A DNA stretch of 64,000 nt from Sphingobium estronivorans (GCF_008692605.1 NZ_LFCT01000012.1:99266-163265), one strand, 5' to 3'; positions 30,524-40,212 are shown, numbered from the stretch's first letter. A program made the numbers and translations. Notes: a model not told the origin generated them from the sequence alone.

Positions 30524-31647
30524 CACTGGCCTCCCTCGGTCGTATTCCCGTTCTGGGCGGTGGCCGCCTGCGCCCGGCGCTTGAGTTCGGGCAGCGGCAG
30601 GAACGGCGTCACATTGCCGCTTTCGACGATGGTCTTGTCGACGTTCGCCAGAACACCCTCCATGGTTTCATAATACATGCGGCGGCGGGTCACGTCGGGC
30701 GCGAGCTTGTACTGCTCATACACCTTGTCGAAGGCGGCGGCTTCGCCCTGCGCCTTGGCCGTCACCTGCTGCGCGGCGGCGCGGGCTTCGTTGAGATAGG
30801 TCTGGGCGGTCTGCTGCGCGGCGGACACGGCCTTGAACGCATCGTTGACGGCGGTCGGCGGGTCGGCCTGCTTGATCGCGACGCCCTGCACGCGGATGCC
30901 GGAGCGATAGCCGTCCAGGATTTCCTGCATCCGCTGCTCGACCTGCTGCTCGATCTCGCTGCGGCCCGCGCCCAGCGCGTCCTCCAGGCTGACGCTGGCG
31001 ACGACCGAACGCATCGCGCTTTCCGCGACTTCGCGGACCGAGGCGTCGGGGTCGGACAGCTGGAAGAGATAGAGTTCCGGGCTGCGGATGTTCCAGCGTA
31101 CCGAATAGGCGAGGTCGATGATGTTCTGGTCGCCGGTCAGCACCAGATTTTCGCTTTCCGCGCGGGTCGATCCGATGTCGATGGTGCGGATTTCCTCCAC
31201 GTCCACGGTCGTCACATTTTCGAGCGGGGCGGGGAGCGTCAGGCTGATGCCCGGCGAGAGGGTGCGGCTATATTTGCCGAGCAGGGTGACGACGCCGCGT
31301 TCCTGCGGGCCGACACGGTGAAAACAGGTCAGCACCAGCCACAGCAGCACCAATATGCCGATGGCGGCGGGCCATAGCGTGCGACCGGTGGGGCGAGGCG
31401 GCAGATTGCCGAAACCGCCGCCCTGGCCGAAGCTTTCCTTGCTGCGGCGGAGCAGTTCCTCGATCGCGGAAGGTCCCTTGGAACCGGAAGGGCGGCCCGG
31501 CTGCGTCCAGGGATTGCGCGGCCCGCCCTCGCGTCCGCCGTCCCCGCCCTTGCCGTCCTGTCCATCCGGCCCGTCGCCCTTGCCACCCCAGGGACCCTGG
31601 GCCATGGCGCTTGCAATGCGGGGCATCCACCCGAAAATTCTGTTCAT
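30523..31647 (-). CDS. hflK: FtsH modulator HflK
   Basis: 374 aa from ATG 31647, supported by GAGGAGCA directly upstream. The N-terminus has the typical HflK glycine-rich cytosolic stretch (GPWGGKGDGPDGQDGKGGDG). One membrane helix follows near residues 105-122 (LWPAAIGILVLLWLVLTCF), and then the SPFH domain (QERGVVTLLGKYSRTLSPGI, then DQNIIDLAYSVRWNI). A long helix ends in KAQGEAAAFDKVYEQYKLAP. It assembles with HflC around FtsH. It is the first gene of hflK-hflC-Do protease and is divergent from mrp, with 118 bp between them in which the promoters must lie. Confidence 0.94.
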   Translation of the reverse strand: MNRIFGWMPRIASAMAQGPWGGKGDGPDGQDGKGGDGGREGGPRNPWTQPGRPSGSKGPSAIEELLRRSKESFGQGGGFGNLPPRPTGRTLWPAAIGILVLLWLVLTCFHRVGPQERGVVTLLGKYSRTLSPGISLTLPAPLENVTTVDVEEIRTIDIGSTRAESENLVLTGDQNIIDLAYSVRWNIRSPELYLFQLSDPDASVREVAESAMRSVVASVSLEDALGAGRSEIEQQVEQRMQEILDGYRSGIRVQGVAIKQADPPTAVNDAFKAVSAAQQTAQTYLNEARAAAQQVTAKAQGEAAAFDKVYEQYKLAPDVTRRRMYYETMEGVLANVDKTIVESGNVTPFLPLPELKRRAQAATAQNGNTTEGGQ

Positions 31648-31765
31648 TGCTCCTCTATAGGAAGGCTTTTCCGCGAAAAACAGTGGCCATCGCAACGATT
31701 ATTGTTTCGAATGATGTCGCGGAAGGGATTTCGCGGAGCGGCGATAGGTTCTACAGGGCCGACCT

Positions 31766-32779
31766 ATGACCGAACTGGAAGATTTCGCCGCCCGCCTGAA
31801 AACGCTGACCGATGGCCGCGCCAGCGCGCCCCGCGTGAAGGATGGCGTGATGTCGCTGGCGCTGGACGTGGCGGGGCTGTCGTCCGAGCAGCGCGAGGCC
31901 GTGTCCGCCGCGATCCGCGAGGGTGCGCTGACCGTGCCGGGGGTGAGCGACGTGCGCATCGCCATGACCGCCGAGCGTTCGGCAGGAGACAGGGCCCCAG
32001 AGAAGAAGGGGCCAGAGAAGAAGGGGCCGGTGAGGATCATCGCCGTCGCCTCCGGCAAGGGCGGGGTCGGCAAATCGACGCTGTCGGCCAATCTGGCGGT
32101 CGCGCTGCAACGCTTGGGCGTGCGGGTCGGACTGGTCGATGCCGATATTTACGGCCCCTCGCAGGCCCGGTTGATGGCGAGCGAGGACCGCAAGCCGCAG
32201 GCGAAGGACAAGCAGCTCATCCCGGTGCAAAGCCCCTTCGGCATTCCGATGCTGTCGATGGCGCATCTGGTGGAACCGGGCAAGGCGCTGGCGTGGCGCG
32301 GGCCGATGGCGGGCAATGCGCTGGCGCAGTTGATCGACGCGGACTGGGGGGAGACGGAACTGCTGGTCGTCGACATGCCGCCCGGCACCGGCGACGTGCA
32401 GCTTTCCATGGTGCAGAAGCACAAGCCCGCCGGGGCCGTCATCGTCTCGACGCCGCAGGATCTGGCGCTGATCGACGCGACGCGGGCAGTCAGCCTGTTC
32501 GCGCAGACCCATGTGCCGATGATCGGCCTTGTCGAGAATATGGCGGGATACGCCTGCCCGCATTGCGGGGAACTGTCCGATCCCTTCGGTCAGGGTGGCG
32601 CCGAAGCCGCCGCCGGGGAGATGGGGATGCCCTTCCTGGGCCGCATTCCGCTCGCCATCGAGATTCGCCGCCGGTCCGATGCGGGCGATCCTCCGGCGGC
32701 GGGCGACGACGCGCATGGCGCGGCCTTCCGTGTCATTGCGGAGAAGGTGGCGGCGTGGCTGAAGGGAAATCCCCGCTGA
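31766..32779 (+). CDS. mrp: Mrp/ApbC-type iron-sulfur cluster carrier P-loop ATPase
   Basis: 337 aa. An N-terminal DUF59/MIP18-like domain covers residues 1-70. A short tandem duplication (EKKGPEKKGP, encoded by a 15-bp direct repeat near 31995) precedes the deviant Walker A GKGGVGKST. DADIYGPSQ, VVDMPPGTGD and the CPHC motif that holds a bridging 4Fe-4S cluster follow in order. The protein carries and delivers Fe-S clusters in the cytosol. Length fits the family. The 15-bp duplication only lengthens the linker and keeps the frame. Confidence 0.94.
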   Translation: MTELEDFAARLKTLTDGRASAPRVKDGVMSLALDVAGLSSEQREAVSAAIREGALTVPGVSDVRIAMTAERSAGDRAPEKKGPEKKGPVRIIAVASGKGGVGKSTLSANLAVALQRLGVRVGLVDADIYGPSQARLMASEDRKPQAKDKQLIPVQSPFGIPMLSMAHLVEPGKALAWRGPMAGNALAQLIDADWGETELLVVDMPPGTGDVQLSMVQKHKPAGAVIVSTPQDLALIDATRAVSLFAQTHVPMIGLVENMAGYACPHCGELSDPFGQGGAEAAAGEMGMPFLGRIPLAIEIRRRSDAGDPPAAGDDAHGAAFRVIAEKVAAWLKGNPR

Positions 32780-32841
32780 GGGAACGGCTTGCGCGCGTCC
32801 TGCGTCTTTCCCATGTCGGAAAGACCATGGAGGACCGTTAA

Positions 32842-33276
32842 ATGCCGTTGACCGCAGCGCAGGACATTGCCGATCTGCTGAACGAAACCCGCACTATCGC
32901 GCTGGTGGGCATTTCCGATCGTCCCGACCGGCCAAGCTATGGCGTGATGAAGAGTTTGCAGGACCATGGCTACCGCGTCCTGCCGGTCAATCCGCAGATT
33001 GCGGGTGAGCATGTCCACGGCGAATTCGTCTGGGCGCGCCTGTCCGACATTGGTGTGCCCATCGACATGGTCGACATCTTCCGCCGCAGCGAGGCGGCGG
33101 GCGACGCCGTGGACGATGCCATCGCCGCCGGCGCGAAATCGGTCTGGATGCAGCTGGCCGTGGTGAACGATGCCGCAGCCGCCCGCGCGGAGGCGGCAGG
33201 GCTGAAGGTGGTGATGGACCGCTGCCCGGTGATCGAGATACGCCGCCTTCAGCTTGAGCCGATTGGCGCGCAATAG
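32842..33276 (+). CDS. CoA-binding domain protein (YccU-like)
   Basis: 144 aa consisting of a single Rossmann-like CoA_binding_2 domain. Signatures are TIALVGISDRPDRPSYGVMK near the start, HGYRVLPVNPQ, and IDMVDIFRRSEAAGDAVDDA followed by KSVWMQLAV and VVMDRCPVIE. It corresponds to the CoA-ligase-type fold found alone; such proteins bind CoA or a nucleotide, and their physiological role is not established. It begins 62 bp after mrp on the same strand. Confidence 0.88.
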   Translation: MPLTAAQDIADLLNETRTIALVGISDRPDRPSYGVMKSLQDHGYRVLPVNPQIAGEHVHGEFVWARLSDIGVPIDMVDIFRRSEAAGDAVDDAIAAGAKSVWMQLAVVNDAAAARAEAAGLKVVMDRCPVIEIRRLQLEPIGAQ

Positions 33277-33315
33277 GGCTTTCCAGAGCTTCCATGCACC
33301 TTTATCAGCGGAAAT

Positions 33316-35583
33316 ATGGGGCGCGCACCGCGGAAGCAGGGTCAGCAGACGGAAAAGGGATGGAACCGGCGTACGCTGCTGGTCGGTGGCGGTGCGGCCG
33401 CCGGGCTGCTGCTGGCATGGGGGGTGTGGCCGCGGGTCTATCGCCCCAATCTGAACACCGCGCCGAATGAGACTGCCTTCAATGCCTTCCTCAAGATCGA
33501 CAAGGCGGGGCAGGTCATCGTGATCGTTCCCCAGACGGAGATGGGGCAGGGGATCACCACCCTGTTGCCGCAGATATTGGCCGATGAACTGGGCGCGGAC
33601 TGGCGCACCGTGGGCGTGCAGAGCGCGCCGGTCAGTCCCCTTTATGCCAATAGGCTGCTGGCGCGCGAATGGCTGGCCAATGACTGGAGCCGCCTTGCCG
33701 GGGCGGCAGGGGAATGGACCATCGACCAATATGCGACGCGGCGCGCGCTGATGCTGACGGGGGCGGGCACCTCGCTTCCCATGTTCCATCAAGCCTATCG
33801 CGAGGCAGGCGCGGCGGCGCGGGTGCTGCTGTGCAAGGCGGCGGCGGCGCGCTGGGACGTGGCCTGGGAGAGTTGCGACATTCAGAACGGCATCATTTCC
33901 GACGGCGGGCAGCGCAAGCTGAAGCTGGGCGAAGTGGTGGAAGATGCCGCCACCTATGACCTGCCCGACATATTGCCCTATCGCCAGGCGGAGGTTGACC
34001 GGCTGGCGGGGCAGGAGTTGCCGCGGCTTGACACCCCGTCCAAGATTGACGGCAGCCATAATTTTTCCGCCGATATTCGCTTGCCCGACATGGTTTTTGC
34101 GTCGATCCGGCAGGGCCCGATTGGCGACGCCGTGCTGAAAAGCGTCGATGAGGGCGCAGCCAGATCCGTCACCGGTTTCCTGAAGCTGATCCGGCAGGAA
34201 CGCTGGGTGGCGGCGGTCGCCAGCAACTGGTGGGCCGCGAACAAGGCGCTGGACCTGGCCGACCCGGTCTTCGCGCTTTCCGGCAAAGCAGTGGACAGCG
34301 CCGGGATCGACGCCGCGCTGGAGCAGGCATTTTCCAATTCGTCCGGCGAACGGCTCTATGCGCAGGGCGATCCGAAGCCGTTGGAAGGGACAGCCATCGT
34401 CGCCAGCGAATATCGGGTCCGGCCGGGATTGCATCTGGCTCTGGAGCCGATGAGCGCGACGGCGCGGATCACGGAGGATGCGGCGGAGGTGTGGATGGCG
34501 ACGCAGGCGCCCAGCCTGGCGCGCGCCGCCATCGCGAAGGCGCTTGGCCTGTCGGCGGGCGCGGTGACGCTTTATCCGCTGCATTCGGGCGGCGGCTATG
34601 GCCGGCGCATGGATTGCGAGGCGGGGGTGCAGGCCGCGCTTCTCTCCCGCGAGATGGGACGGCCGGTGCAGTTGCTCTGGTCGCGGCTGGAGGATGTGAT
34701 TCAGGACCGGCCCAGCGCGCCGGCGCATGCCCGCATGGCCGGCAGGATCGGCCGCAATGGCGCGATCGAGGGTTGGTCGGCCAAGGTCGCCGCGCCCTGC
34801 GCGATGACGGAGACATGGGCGCGCATCGCCCACGGGAAGTTGCCGTATGAGGCCAGCGCGGAAGCGGCTGGCCTATCGACCCGGTTGGCGGTGGCGGGCA
34901 TGGAGTTGCCCTATGCCGTGCCCCATTGGGCGGTGGATCACTTCCCGGCCGCGATTGGCCTGCCGCTCGGTTTCGCGCGGGGGAACGCGCATATGCATGG
35001 CGCCTTCTTCACCGAAAGTTTCATGGACGAGTTGGCGCATCAGGCGCAGATGGAGGCAATGTCCTTCCGCATCCAGATGCTGGGCGGCAATCCGCGCCTG
35101 GCCCATTGCCTGACCACGGTCGGCGCCATGGGCGGCTGGCAGGGCGGGATTGCTGGCAGCGGGCAGGGGTTGGCCGCGCACATGATGGATGGCGCCTGTA
35201 TCGCGATCATGGTGGAGGCCGGGATTTCGGAAGGAAAATTGCAGGTCGGGCGGATCATCGCAGCCGTTGACGGGGGAGAGCAGATCAATCCAGACATTGC
35301 CCGGCAACAGATAGAAGGCGGTCTGATCCACGGTCTGGCCTATGCCATGGGTGCATCGGTTTCCTATGCGAAGGGCATGCCGACCCGCGCCATCCTTGGC
35401 CGCATGGGGTTGCCGCGCCTGGGCGATGTGGGGGAGGTAACGGTCGAATTGATCCGCAGTACGGCGCCGCCCGCGGGTCTTACCGATGTGGCTGCGCCGG
35501 TCATGGCGCCCGCCGTCGCCAACGCGTTGTTCACCACGGTTGGGCGGCGTTTCCGCACATTGCCGCTGACGATGGAGGGTTGA
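33316..35583 (+). CDS. Molybdopterin-binding subunit, xanthine dehydrogenase family (IorB-like)
   Basis: 755 aa starting at ATG 33316. A twin-arginine signal, RRTLLVGGGAAAGLLLAWG, at residues 18-36 indicates export of the folded protein. The rest is the aldehyde oxidase / isoquinoline 1-oxidoreductase beta-subunit type. PQTEMGQGITTLLPQILADE is the entry of the molybdopterin domain, LHLALEPMSATARIT and GGGYGRRMDCE are cofactor-binding regions, and a Glu-containing C-terminal part follows. The natural partner, a small 2Fe-2S subunit, is not adjacent, nor is a maturation factor. The protein shares a stop/start base with hemH. Substrate unknown. Confidence 0.85.
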   Translation: MGRAPRKQGQQTEKGWNRRTLLVGGGAAAGLLLAWGVWPRVYRPNLNTAPNETAFNAFLKIDKAGQVIVIVPQTEMGQGITTLLPQILADELGADWRTVGVQSAPVSPLYANRLLAREWLANDWSRLAGAAGEWTIDQYATRRALMLTGAGTSLPMFHQAYREAGAAARVLLCKAAAARWDVAWESCDIQNGIISDGGQRKLKLGEVVEDAATYDLPDILPYRQAEVDRLAGQELPRLDTPSKIDGSHNFSADIRLPDMVFASIRQGPIGDAVLKSVDEGAARSVTGFLKLIRQERWVAAVASNWWAANKALDLADPVFALSGKAVDSAGIDAALEQAFSNSSGERLYAQGDPKPLEGTAIVASEYRVRPGLHLALEPMSATARITEDAAEVWMATQAPSLARAAIAKALGLSAGAVTLYPLHSGGGYGRRMDCEAGVQAALLSREMGRPVQLLWSRLEDVIQDRPSAPAHARMAGRIGRNGAIEGWSAKVAAPCAMTETWARIAHGKLPYEASAEAAGLSTRLAVAGMELPYAVPHWAVDHFPAAIGLPLGFARGNAHMHGAFFTESFMDELAHQAQMEAMSFRIQMLGGNPRLAHCLTTVGAMGGWQGGIAGSGQGLAAHMMDGACIAIMVEAGISEGKLQVGRIIAAVDGGEQINPDIARQQIEGGLIHGLAYAMGASVSYAKGMPTRAILGRMGLPRLGDVGEVTVELIRSTAPPAGLTDVAAPVMAPAVANALFTTVGRRFRTLPLTMEG

Positions 35584-36551
35584 TGGGCAAGATCGGCGTC
35601 CTCCTCATCAATCTCGGTACGCCCGATGCGCCCGATGCGGCGTCGGTACGGCGTTATCTCAAGGAATTTCTGTCCGATCCGCGCGTGGTCGAAATTCCGC
35701 AATGGCTCTGGCAACCCATTTTGCGCGGTCCGATCCTGATGACCCGCCCGCGCAAATCGGCCCATGCCTATCATCAGGTGTGGATGAAGGAAGGATCGCC
35801 GCTGGCGGTCCATACCCGCGCGGCCGCCAGCGCCCTGCAACAGCACCTGCCGGAGCTGACGGTGGATTGGGCGATGCGTTATGGCAATCCGTCCATCGGG
35901 TCCCGGCTGGAGGCGATGGTCGCGGCGGGATGCGATCGCATATTGCTGGCGCCGCTCTATCCGCAATATTGCGCGGCGACGACCGCGACGGCCCTGGACG
36001 CGGCCTATGCGGCGCTGGGCAAGATGCGGGCGCAACCCGCTATTCGAACCCTGACGCCCTATTTTGCCGACCCCGCTTATATTGAGGCGTTGCGCACGTC
36101 CACGCTGGCACAGTTGGCCGCGCTCGATTTCGTGCCCGACCTGCTGATCGCCAGTTTCCACGGCATGCCGGAACGGACGCGGCTGCTGGGCGATCCCTAT
36201 CGTGACCAGTGCGTCGAGAGCGCCCGGCTGCTGGCGGAAGCGCTGGACCGGGAGGTTCGCGTGACATTCCAATCGCGTTTCGGTCGCGCCAAGTGGCTGG
36301 GTCCGGCAACGGATGACAGTTTGAAGACTCTGCCTGGGCAGGGGGTGCACAACATCGCCGTGCTGACGCCCGGATTCGCCGCAGATTGCCTCGAAACCGT
36401 AGAGGAAATCGGCATTCGCGGCAAAGCAGAATTTATCGCCGCCGGCGGTCATAAATTTGTCCATTTGAGTTGTTTGAACGCAACCCCGGACGCTATGAAT
36501 CTATACGAGAATCTGGTCCGCCGTGAGTTGGCTGGTTGGTTGGAGAGGTAG
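35583..36551 (+). CDS. hemH: Ferrochelatase
   Basis: 322 aa from ATG 35583, overlapping the upstream stop (TGATG). The family start KIGVLLINLGTPDAPDAASV is clear. The metal-binding histidine is in LIASFHGMPERT and the acidic partner in CLETVEEIGIRG. The product inserts ferrous iron into protoporphyrin IX, the last step of protohaem synthesis, at the membrane. Length is normal. Its position, just before phaB and the iron-uptake genes, may reflect chance, although the two iron themes are adjacent. Confidence 0.94.
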   Translation: MGKIGVLLINLGTPDAPDAASVRRYLKEFLSDPRVVEIPQWLWQPILRGPILMTRPRKSAHAYHQVWMKEGSPLAVHTRAAASALQQHLPELTVDWAMRYGNPSIGSRLEAMVAAGCDRILLAPLYPQYCAATTATALDAAYAALGKMRAQPAIRTLTPYFADPAYIEALRTSTLAQLAALDFVPDLLIASFHGMPERTRLLGDPYRDQCVESARLLAEALDREVRVTFQSRFGRAKWLGPATDDSLKTLPGQGVHNIAVLTPGFAADCLETVEEIGIRGKAEFIAAGGHKFVHLSCLNATPDAMNLYENLVRRELAGWLER

Positions 36552-36585
36552 TTTCGTCCGTCACTTTTTCTCGAGGAGAGCGGTT

Positions 36586-37308
36586 ATGAGCAAGGTTGCA
36601 GTCGTCACGGGTGGAACGCGTGGTATTGGCGAGGCAATCAGCCTGGCGCTCAAGGACATGGGTTATACGGTCGCCGCCAATTATGGGGGTAATGACGCCA
36701 AGGCGCAGGCATTTTCCGAAAAGACCGGTATTTCGTCCTTCAAATGGGATGTGGGCGATCATCAGGCCTGTCTGGACGGTTGCGCGCGGGTCGCGGAAGC
36801 GCTGGGTCCGATCGACATCGTGGTCAACAATGCGGGCATCACCCGCGACGGCGTGCTGGCGAAGATGAGCTTCGACGACTGGAACGAAGTGATGCGCATC
36901 AATCTGGGCGGATGCTTCAACATGGCGAAGGCGACCTTCGGCGGGATGCGGGAACGCGGCTGGGGCCGGTTCGTCAACATCGGCTCGATCAACGGCCAGG
37001 CCGGTCAATATGGCCAGGTGAACTATGCCGCCGCCAAGTCGGGCATCCATGGCTTCACCAAGGCGCTGGCGCAGGAAGGCGCGAAATATGGCGTGACCGT
37101 CAATGCCATCGCGCCCGGCTATATCGACACCGAAATGGTCGCGGCCGTGCCTGCGGCGGTGCTCGAGAAGATCGTCGCCAAGATTCCGGTCGGCCGTCTC
37201 GGCCATGCCGATGAGATCGCCCGCGGCGTCGCCTTCTTCTGCAGCGAGGATGGGGGCTTCGTGACCGGCAGCACGCTGTCGATCAACGGCGGGCAGCATA
37301 TGTACTGA
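36586..37308 (+). CDS. phaB: Acetoacetyl-CoA reductase
   Basis: 240 aa; ATG 36586 follows CGAGGAGAGCGG. A classical short-chain dehydrogenase with the nucleotide motif VTGGTRGIGEAI and NNAG near residue 83. The catalytic Ser sits in NIGSINGQAGQYGQ and the Tyr/Lys pair in NYAAAKSG. The closing SINGGQHMY is characteristic of PhaB. It reduces acetoacetyl-CoA to (R)-3-hydroxybutyryl-CoA for polyhydroxybutyrate synthesis, using NADPH. No phaA or phaC is in the window. The stop shares one base with the next gene's ATG. Confidence 0.93.
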   Translation: MSKVAVVTGGTRGIGEAISLALKDMGYTVAANYGGNDAKAQAFSEKTGISSFKWDVGDHQACLDGCARVAEALGPIDIVVNNAGITRDGVLAKMSFDDWNEVMRINLGGCFNMAKATFGGMRERGWGRFVNIGSINGQAGQYGQVNYAAAKSGIHGFTKALAQEGAKYGVTVNAIAPGYIDTEMVAAVPAAVLEKIVAKIPVGRLGHADEIARGVAFFCSEDGGFVTGSTLSINGGQHMY

Positions 37309-37583
37309 TGAACGAGGGCGATGCCTCTCCGGACGCTCCGGCGTTGGCGGCATCGCCCTTCGCGCCGCCCGTCAAGCGCAGCGTGACCATCGCGGGGCAT
37401 CAGACCGCGATCAGCCTTGAACCGATATTCTGGCAAGCCCTCCGCGCGGTCGCCGCGCGGGAGGGTTTGCCCATCAATGCATTGATCGCGCGCATCGATG
37501 TGGCGCGCATGGCGGCCGATGATCCTCCCAATCTGGCGAGCGCCATCCGATGCTGGCTTTTTCAGGATATTGCACAGACTTAA
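37308..37583 (+). CDS. Ribbon-helix-helix domain protein
   Basis: 91 aa. After a 22-residue alanine/proline-rich start, KRSVTIAGHQTAISLEPIFW followed by LPINALIARID matches the RHH_4 family seen in many alphaproteobacteria: a beta strand then two helices, which form dimers and bind DNA. The ATG overlaps the phaB stop by one base. It could regulate the phaB operon or nearby genes, but no target is shown. It ends just before the Fur-like boxes of the first receptor gene. Confidence 0.75.
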   Translation: MNEGDASPDAPALAASPFAPPVKRSVTIAGHQTAISLEPIFWQALRAVAAREGLPINALIARIDVARMAADDPPNLASAIRCWLFQDIAQT

Positions 37584-37585
37584 AA

Positions 37586-37628
37586 TAATAATCATTCGCA
37601 ATAGCATTGACTATGCGAACGAGTCGCA
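37586..37628 (+). promoter_or_regulatory. Tandem Fur-like boxes and promoter of the first TonB-dependent receptor
   Basis: Two 15-bp 7-1-7 dyads are seen: TAATAATCATTCGCA (37586-37600) and TGCGAACGAGTCGCA (37614-37628), with centres 28 bp apart. TTGACT (37607-37612) lies just before the second dyad, and a weak -10 (TAGCAG) starts at 37630, so the dyad fills the promoter spacer. Fur identity is inferred from motif shape and target genes. Confidence 0.65.
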
Positions 37629-37668
37629 ATAGCAGGCCCCTCAGGGATTGAAAAAGGGGTTTGTCTTC

Positions 37669-40092
37669 ATGTCCAAAACAATGTCACGTCCGTCCTTCCT
37701 GGCGCTCAGCTGCGTCGGGGCCATGGCCTTCGCCTCTACCGCACAGGCCCAGGACGGCGCGCAAGGTGCCAGGCTGGGCGGGATGACCGTCACCGACACG
37801 GCGCTCGATGAATCGCCGGTCAAGGTCGAGAAAGCGGAATCGCCCAAATATACCCGTCCGTTGCTGGACACGCCGCAGACCATCACGGTGATCGGCAAGG
37901 AAACCATCCAGCAGCAGAACCTGCTGACGCTGCGCGAGGTGCTGTCCACCGTGCCGGGCATCACCTTCGGCGCGGGCGAGGGTGGTTTTGGCTATGGCGA
38001 CCGCATCATTCTGCGCGGTCAGGATGCCAAGAATGACGTGACGGTCGACGGCGTGCGCTCGGGCGCGTTCCTCAACCGCAACGAGGTCTATAATATCGAG
38101 CAGGTCGAAGTGACCAACGGCGCCAATTCGGTCATGAACGGCGGCGGATCGGTCGCGGGCACGATCAACCTCGTCACCAAGCGTCCATTGGCCGATGACC
38201 AGACAGTGTTCAACGCAGGCATCGGCACGGACAATTATTATCGCGCGACCGTGGACGCCAACCGGCGGATCAACGATCTGATCGCGGTGCGCATCAATGC
38301 TGTCTATCATGAAAATGACGTGCCGGGCCGCGACGTCGAAAACTACAAGCGCTGGGGCATCGCGCCCGCCATCACCATCGGCGTTGAGGGCCCGACCAGT
38401 CTGACCCTTCAGGCCGAGCATCTGGATGACAAGGGGATGCCGCAATATGGGCTTCGCTATTATGCCAATAATGGCGGGTTCCTGAAGGATTTCGACCGCA
38501 GCGGCTATTATGGCTTCGCCAATCTCGACCAGCAGAACAGCAAGACGGATTCGGTCCAGGCGATCTTCGCGCATGAATTCAGCGATGCGGTGAAGATCCG
38601 CAACCTGACCCGTTACGAACATATCCGCCAGAACACGATTACAAGCCAGCCGACCGGCACATTCTGCCTGGCATCGACCGGGCTTCAGCCGATGGACATC
38701 AACGGCGTCAGCGCGGCCTGCCCCGCGACCGTTCCTGCGGGCTATTATCTGCCGAGCGGCGGGCGCGGCGTGCAGCGCCTGATTTCCAACGAAACGGCCT
38801 ATAACCAGCTCGACCTGAGCGCCGATTTCGCGACCGGCGGCATTCAGCATACGATGGTGCTGGGCGCGTCCGCCCTGTGGGAGAAGTATCGCCAGACCCA
38901 GGGCACGTTGCCGCGCAATGCCGACGGCTCGACGCCTGCCTTCCCGCTGGTCAGCATCGCCCATCCCGGCGAGGTGGTGCAAGGACCGGCAGGTTTCACC
39001 TATGGCAGCAACGTCTATACCGGTCCGATCAATTTCATTTTGGCCAGCAGGAATGTGGGTGAGCAGACCAGCTATGCCGCCTATCTGTTCGACACGATGA
39101 AGTTCGCCGACTGGTTCGAACTGAACGGCGGCATCCGCTATGAACGGGTGGAGGGTTTCAATCGCACCTTCAGCTATGTCGCGACCGCCGGAGCGGCCAA
39201 TCTGGGCCAGTTGAGCGGCGTGACGGGGCCATTCCGGGTCAAGGACAACCTCTTCTCCTACCGCATCGGCGCAGTGGTGAAGCCGACGCCCGACACCAGC
39301 CTCTATGTCGCCTATGGCAACAGCAAGCTGCCGTCCAAATCTTCGGTCGACGGCGCCTGTTCCGTGCTGACCTGCAACGTCAGGCCGGAGACGACCGAAA
39401 ATTACGAGATCGGCGCGAAGGCGGACCTGTTCGACAAGAAGCTGCTGTTGACCGCTGCCCTGTTCCGCAACGACCGCAACCAGATCAAGCTGGTTTCCGG
39501 CGATCCGACGCTGCCTGACCAGGCGACCGACGGCTTCCAGCGGGTCGAGGGCATCTCCCTGGGCGCGTCGGGCAATATCACCGCCAACTGGACGATCTCC
39601 GCCAATTACATGTACCTCAAGAGCGAGGTGAAGCAGGGCGTTTCCGATTACTGCCTCGCCCATCCCGGCGCTGTCGGCGGGACGGCGGGCACCTGCGCCA
39701 ACAGCGCAGCAGTCCTTGACCCCACGCGGGGGCATGCGCTTGTCAACACGCCCAAACATTCGGGCAGCCTGTTCACCACCTATCGCTTCGGCTTCGGCCT
39801 GGAACTGGGCTATGGCCTGACCTATCAGGGCCGCTTCCTGATGAACCAGCCGACGCTGGCGCAACTGGCGCCCGGCACGACCACGCCCTATGTGGCCTAT
39901 CATGTGCCGAGCTACACCATTCACCGCCTCATGGCGTCCTATCCGATCACGGACAGGCTGAAGGCGCAGGTGAATATCCAGAACGTCACCAACGAAAAAT
40001 ATGTGACGACCGTGCGCAACAGCACGAGCCAGAGCTGGGCGCAGCCCGCGCCGACGCGATCGGCGGTGTTCAGCCTGAACTATATGTTCTGA
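37669..40092 (+). CDS. TonB-dependent siderophore receptor (catecholate type)
   Basis: 807 aa from ATG 37669; a TTG seven codons upstream is less likely because the ATG gives a proper signal peptide (FLALSCVGAMAFASTAQA). The plug begins with the TonB-box region GGMTVTDTAL and continues through LDTPQTITVIGKETIQQQNL, VPGITFGAGEGGFGYGDRII and LRGQDAKNDVTVDGVR. The barrel ends in the aromatic SAVFSLNYMF. It resembles the Fiu/CirA-like ferric-catecholate group rather than vitamin B12 receptors. It imports ferric siderophore through the outer membrane using TonB energy. Tandem Fur-like boxes predict repression when iron is plentiful. Confidence 0.92.
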   Translation: MSKTMSRPSFLALSCVGAMAFASTAQAQDGAQGARLGGMTVTDTALDESPVKVEKAESPKYTRPLLDTPQTITVIGKETIQQQNLLTLREVLSTVPGITFGAGEGGFGYGDRIILRGQDAKNDVTVDGVRSGAFLNRNEVYNIEQVEVTNGANSVMNGGGSVAGTINLVTKRPLADDQTVFNAGIGTDNYYRATVDANRRINDLIAVRINAVYHENDVPGRDVENYKRWGIAPAITIGVEGPTSLTLQAEHLDDKGMPQYGLRYYANNGGFLKDFDRSGYYGFANLDQQNSKTDSVQAIFAHEFSDAVKIRNLTRYEHIRQNTITSQPTGTFCLASTGLQPMDINGVSAACPATVPAGYYLPSGGRGVQRLISNETAYNQLDLSADFATGGIQHTMVLGASALWEKYRQTQGTLPRNADGSTPAFPLVSIAHPGEVVQGPAGFTYGSNVYTGPINFILASRNVGEQTSYAAYLFDTMKFADWFELNGGIRYERVEGFNRTFSYVATAGAANLGQLSGVTGPFRVKDNLFSYRIGAVVKPTPDTSLYVAYGNSKLPSKSSVDGACSVLTCNVRPETTENYEIGAKADLFDKKLLLTAALFRNDRNQIKLVSGDPTLPDQATDGFQRVEGISLGASGNITANWTISANYMYLKSEVKQGVSDYCLAHPGAVGGTAGTCANSAAVLDPTRGHALVNTPKHSGSLFTTYRFGFGLELGYGLTYQGRFLMNQPTLAQLAPGTTTPYVAYHVPSYTIHRLMASYPITDRLKAQVNIQNVTNEKYVTTVRNSTSQSWAQPAPTRSAVFSLNYMF

Positions 40093-40197
40093 TCTATCCT
40101 CCCCCGGCATTCGTCCCTTGCCGGGGGAAACGGGCGGGCGGCGGTACACTCCTCTCCTCCTCGGGTCGCCGCCCGCCTGTCCCTGAGTTATTTTATA

Positions 40198-40212
40198 TGC
40201 GATTGAGTTGCA
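40198..40212 (+). promoter_or_regulatory. Fur-like box upstream of the TonB-like gene
   Basis: TGCGATTGAGTTGCA has the same 7-1-7 dyad form as the boxes at 37614 and 41079, with one mismatched pair. It lies 52 bp before the TonB-like start and would place that gene in the same iron regulon. Confidence 0.5.
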
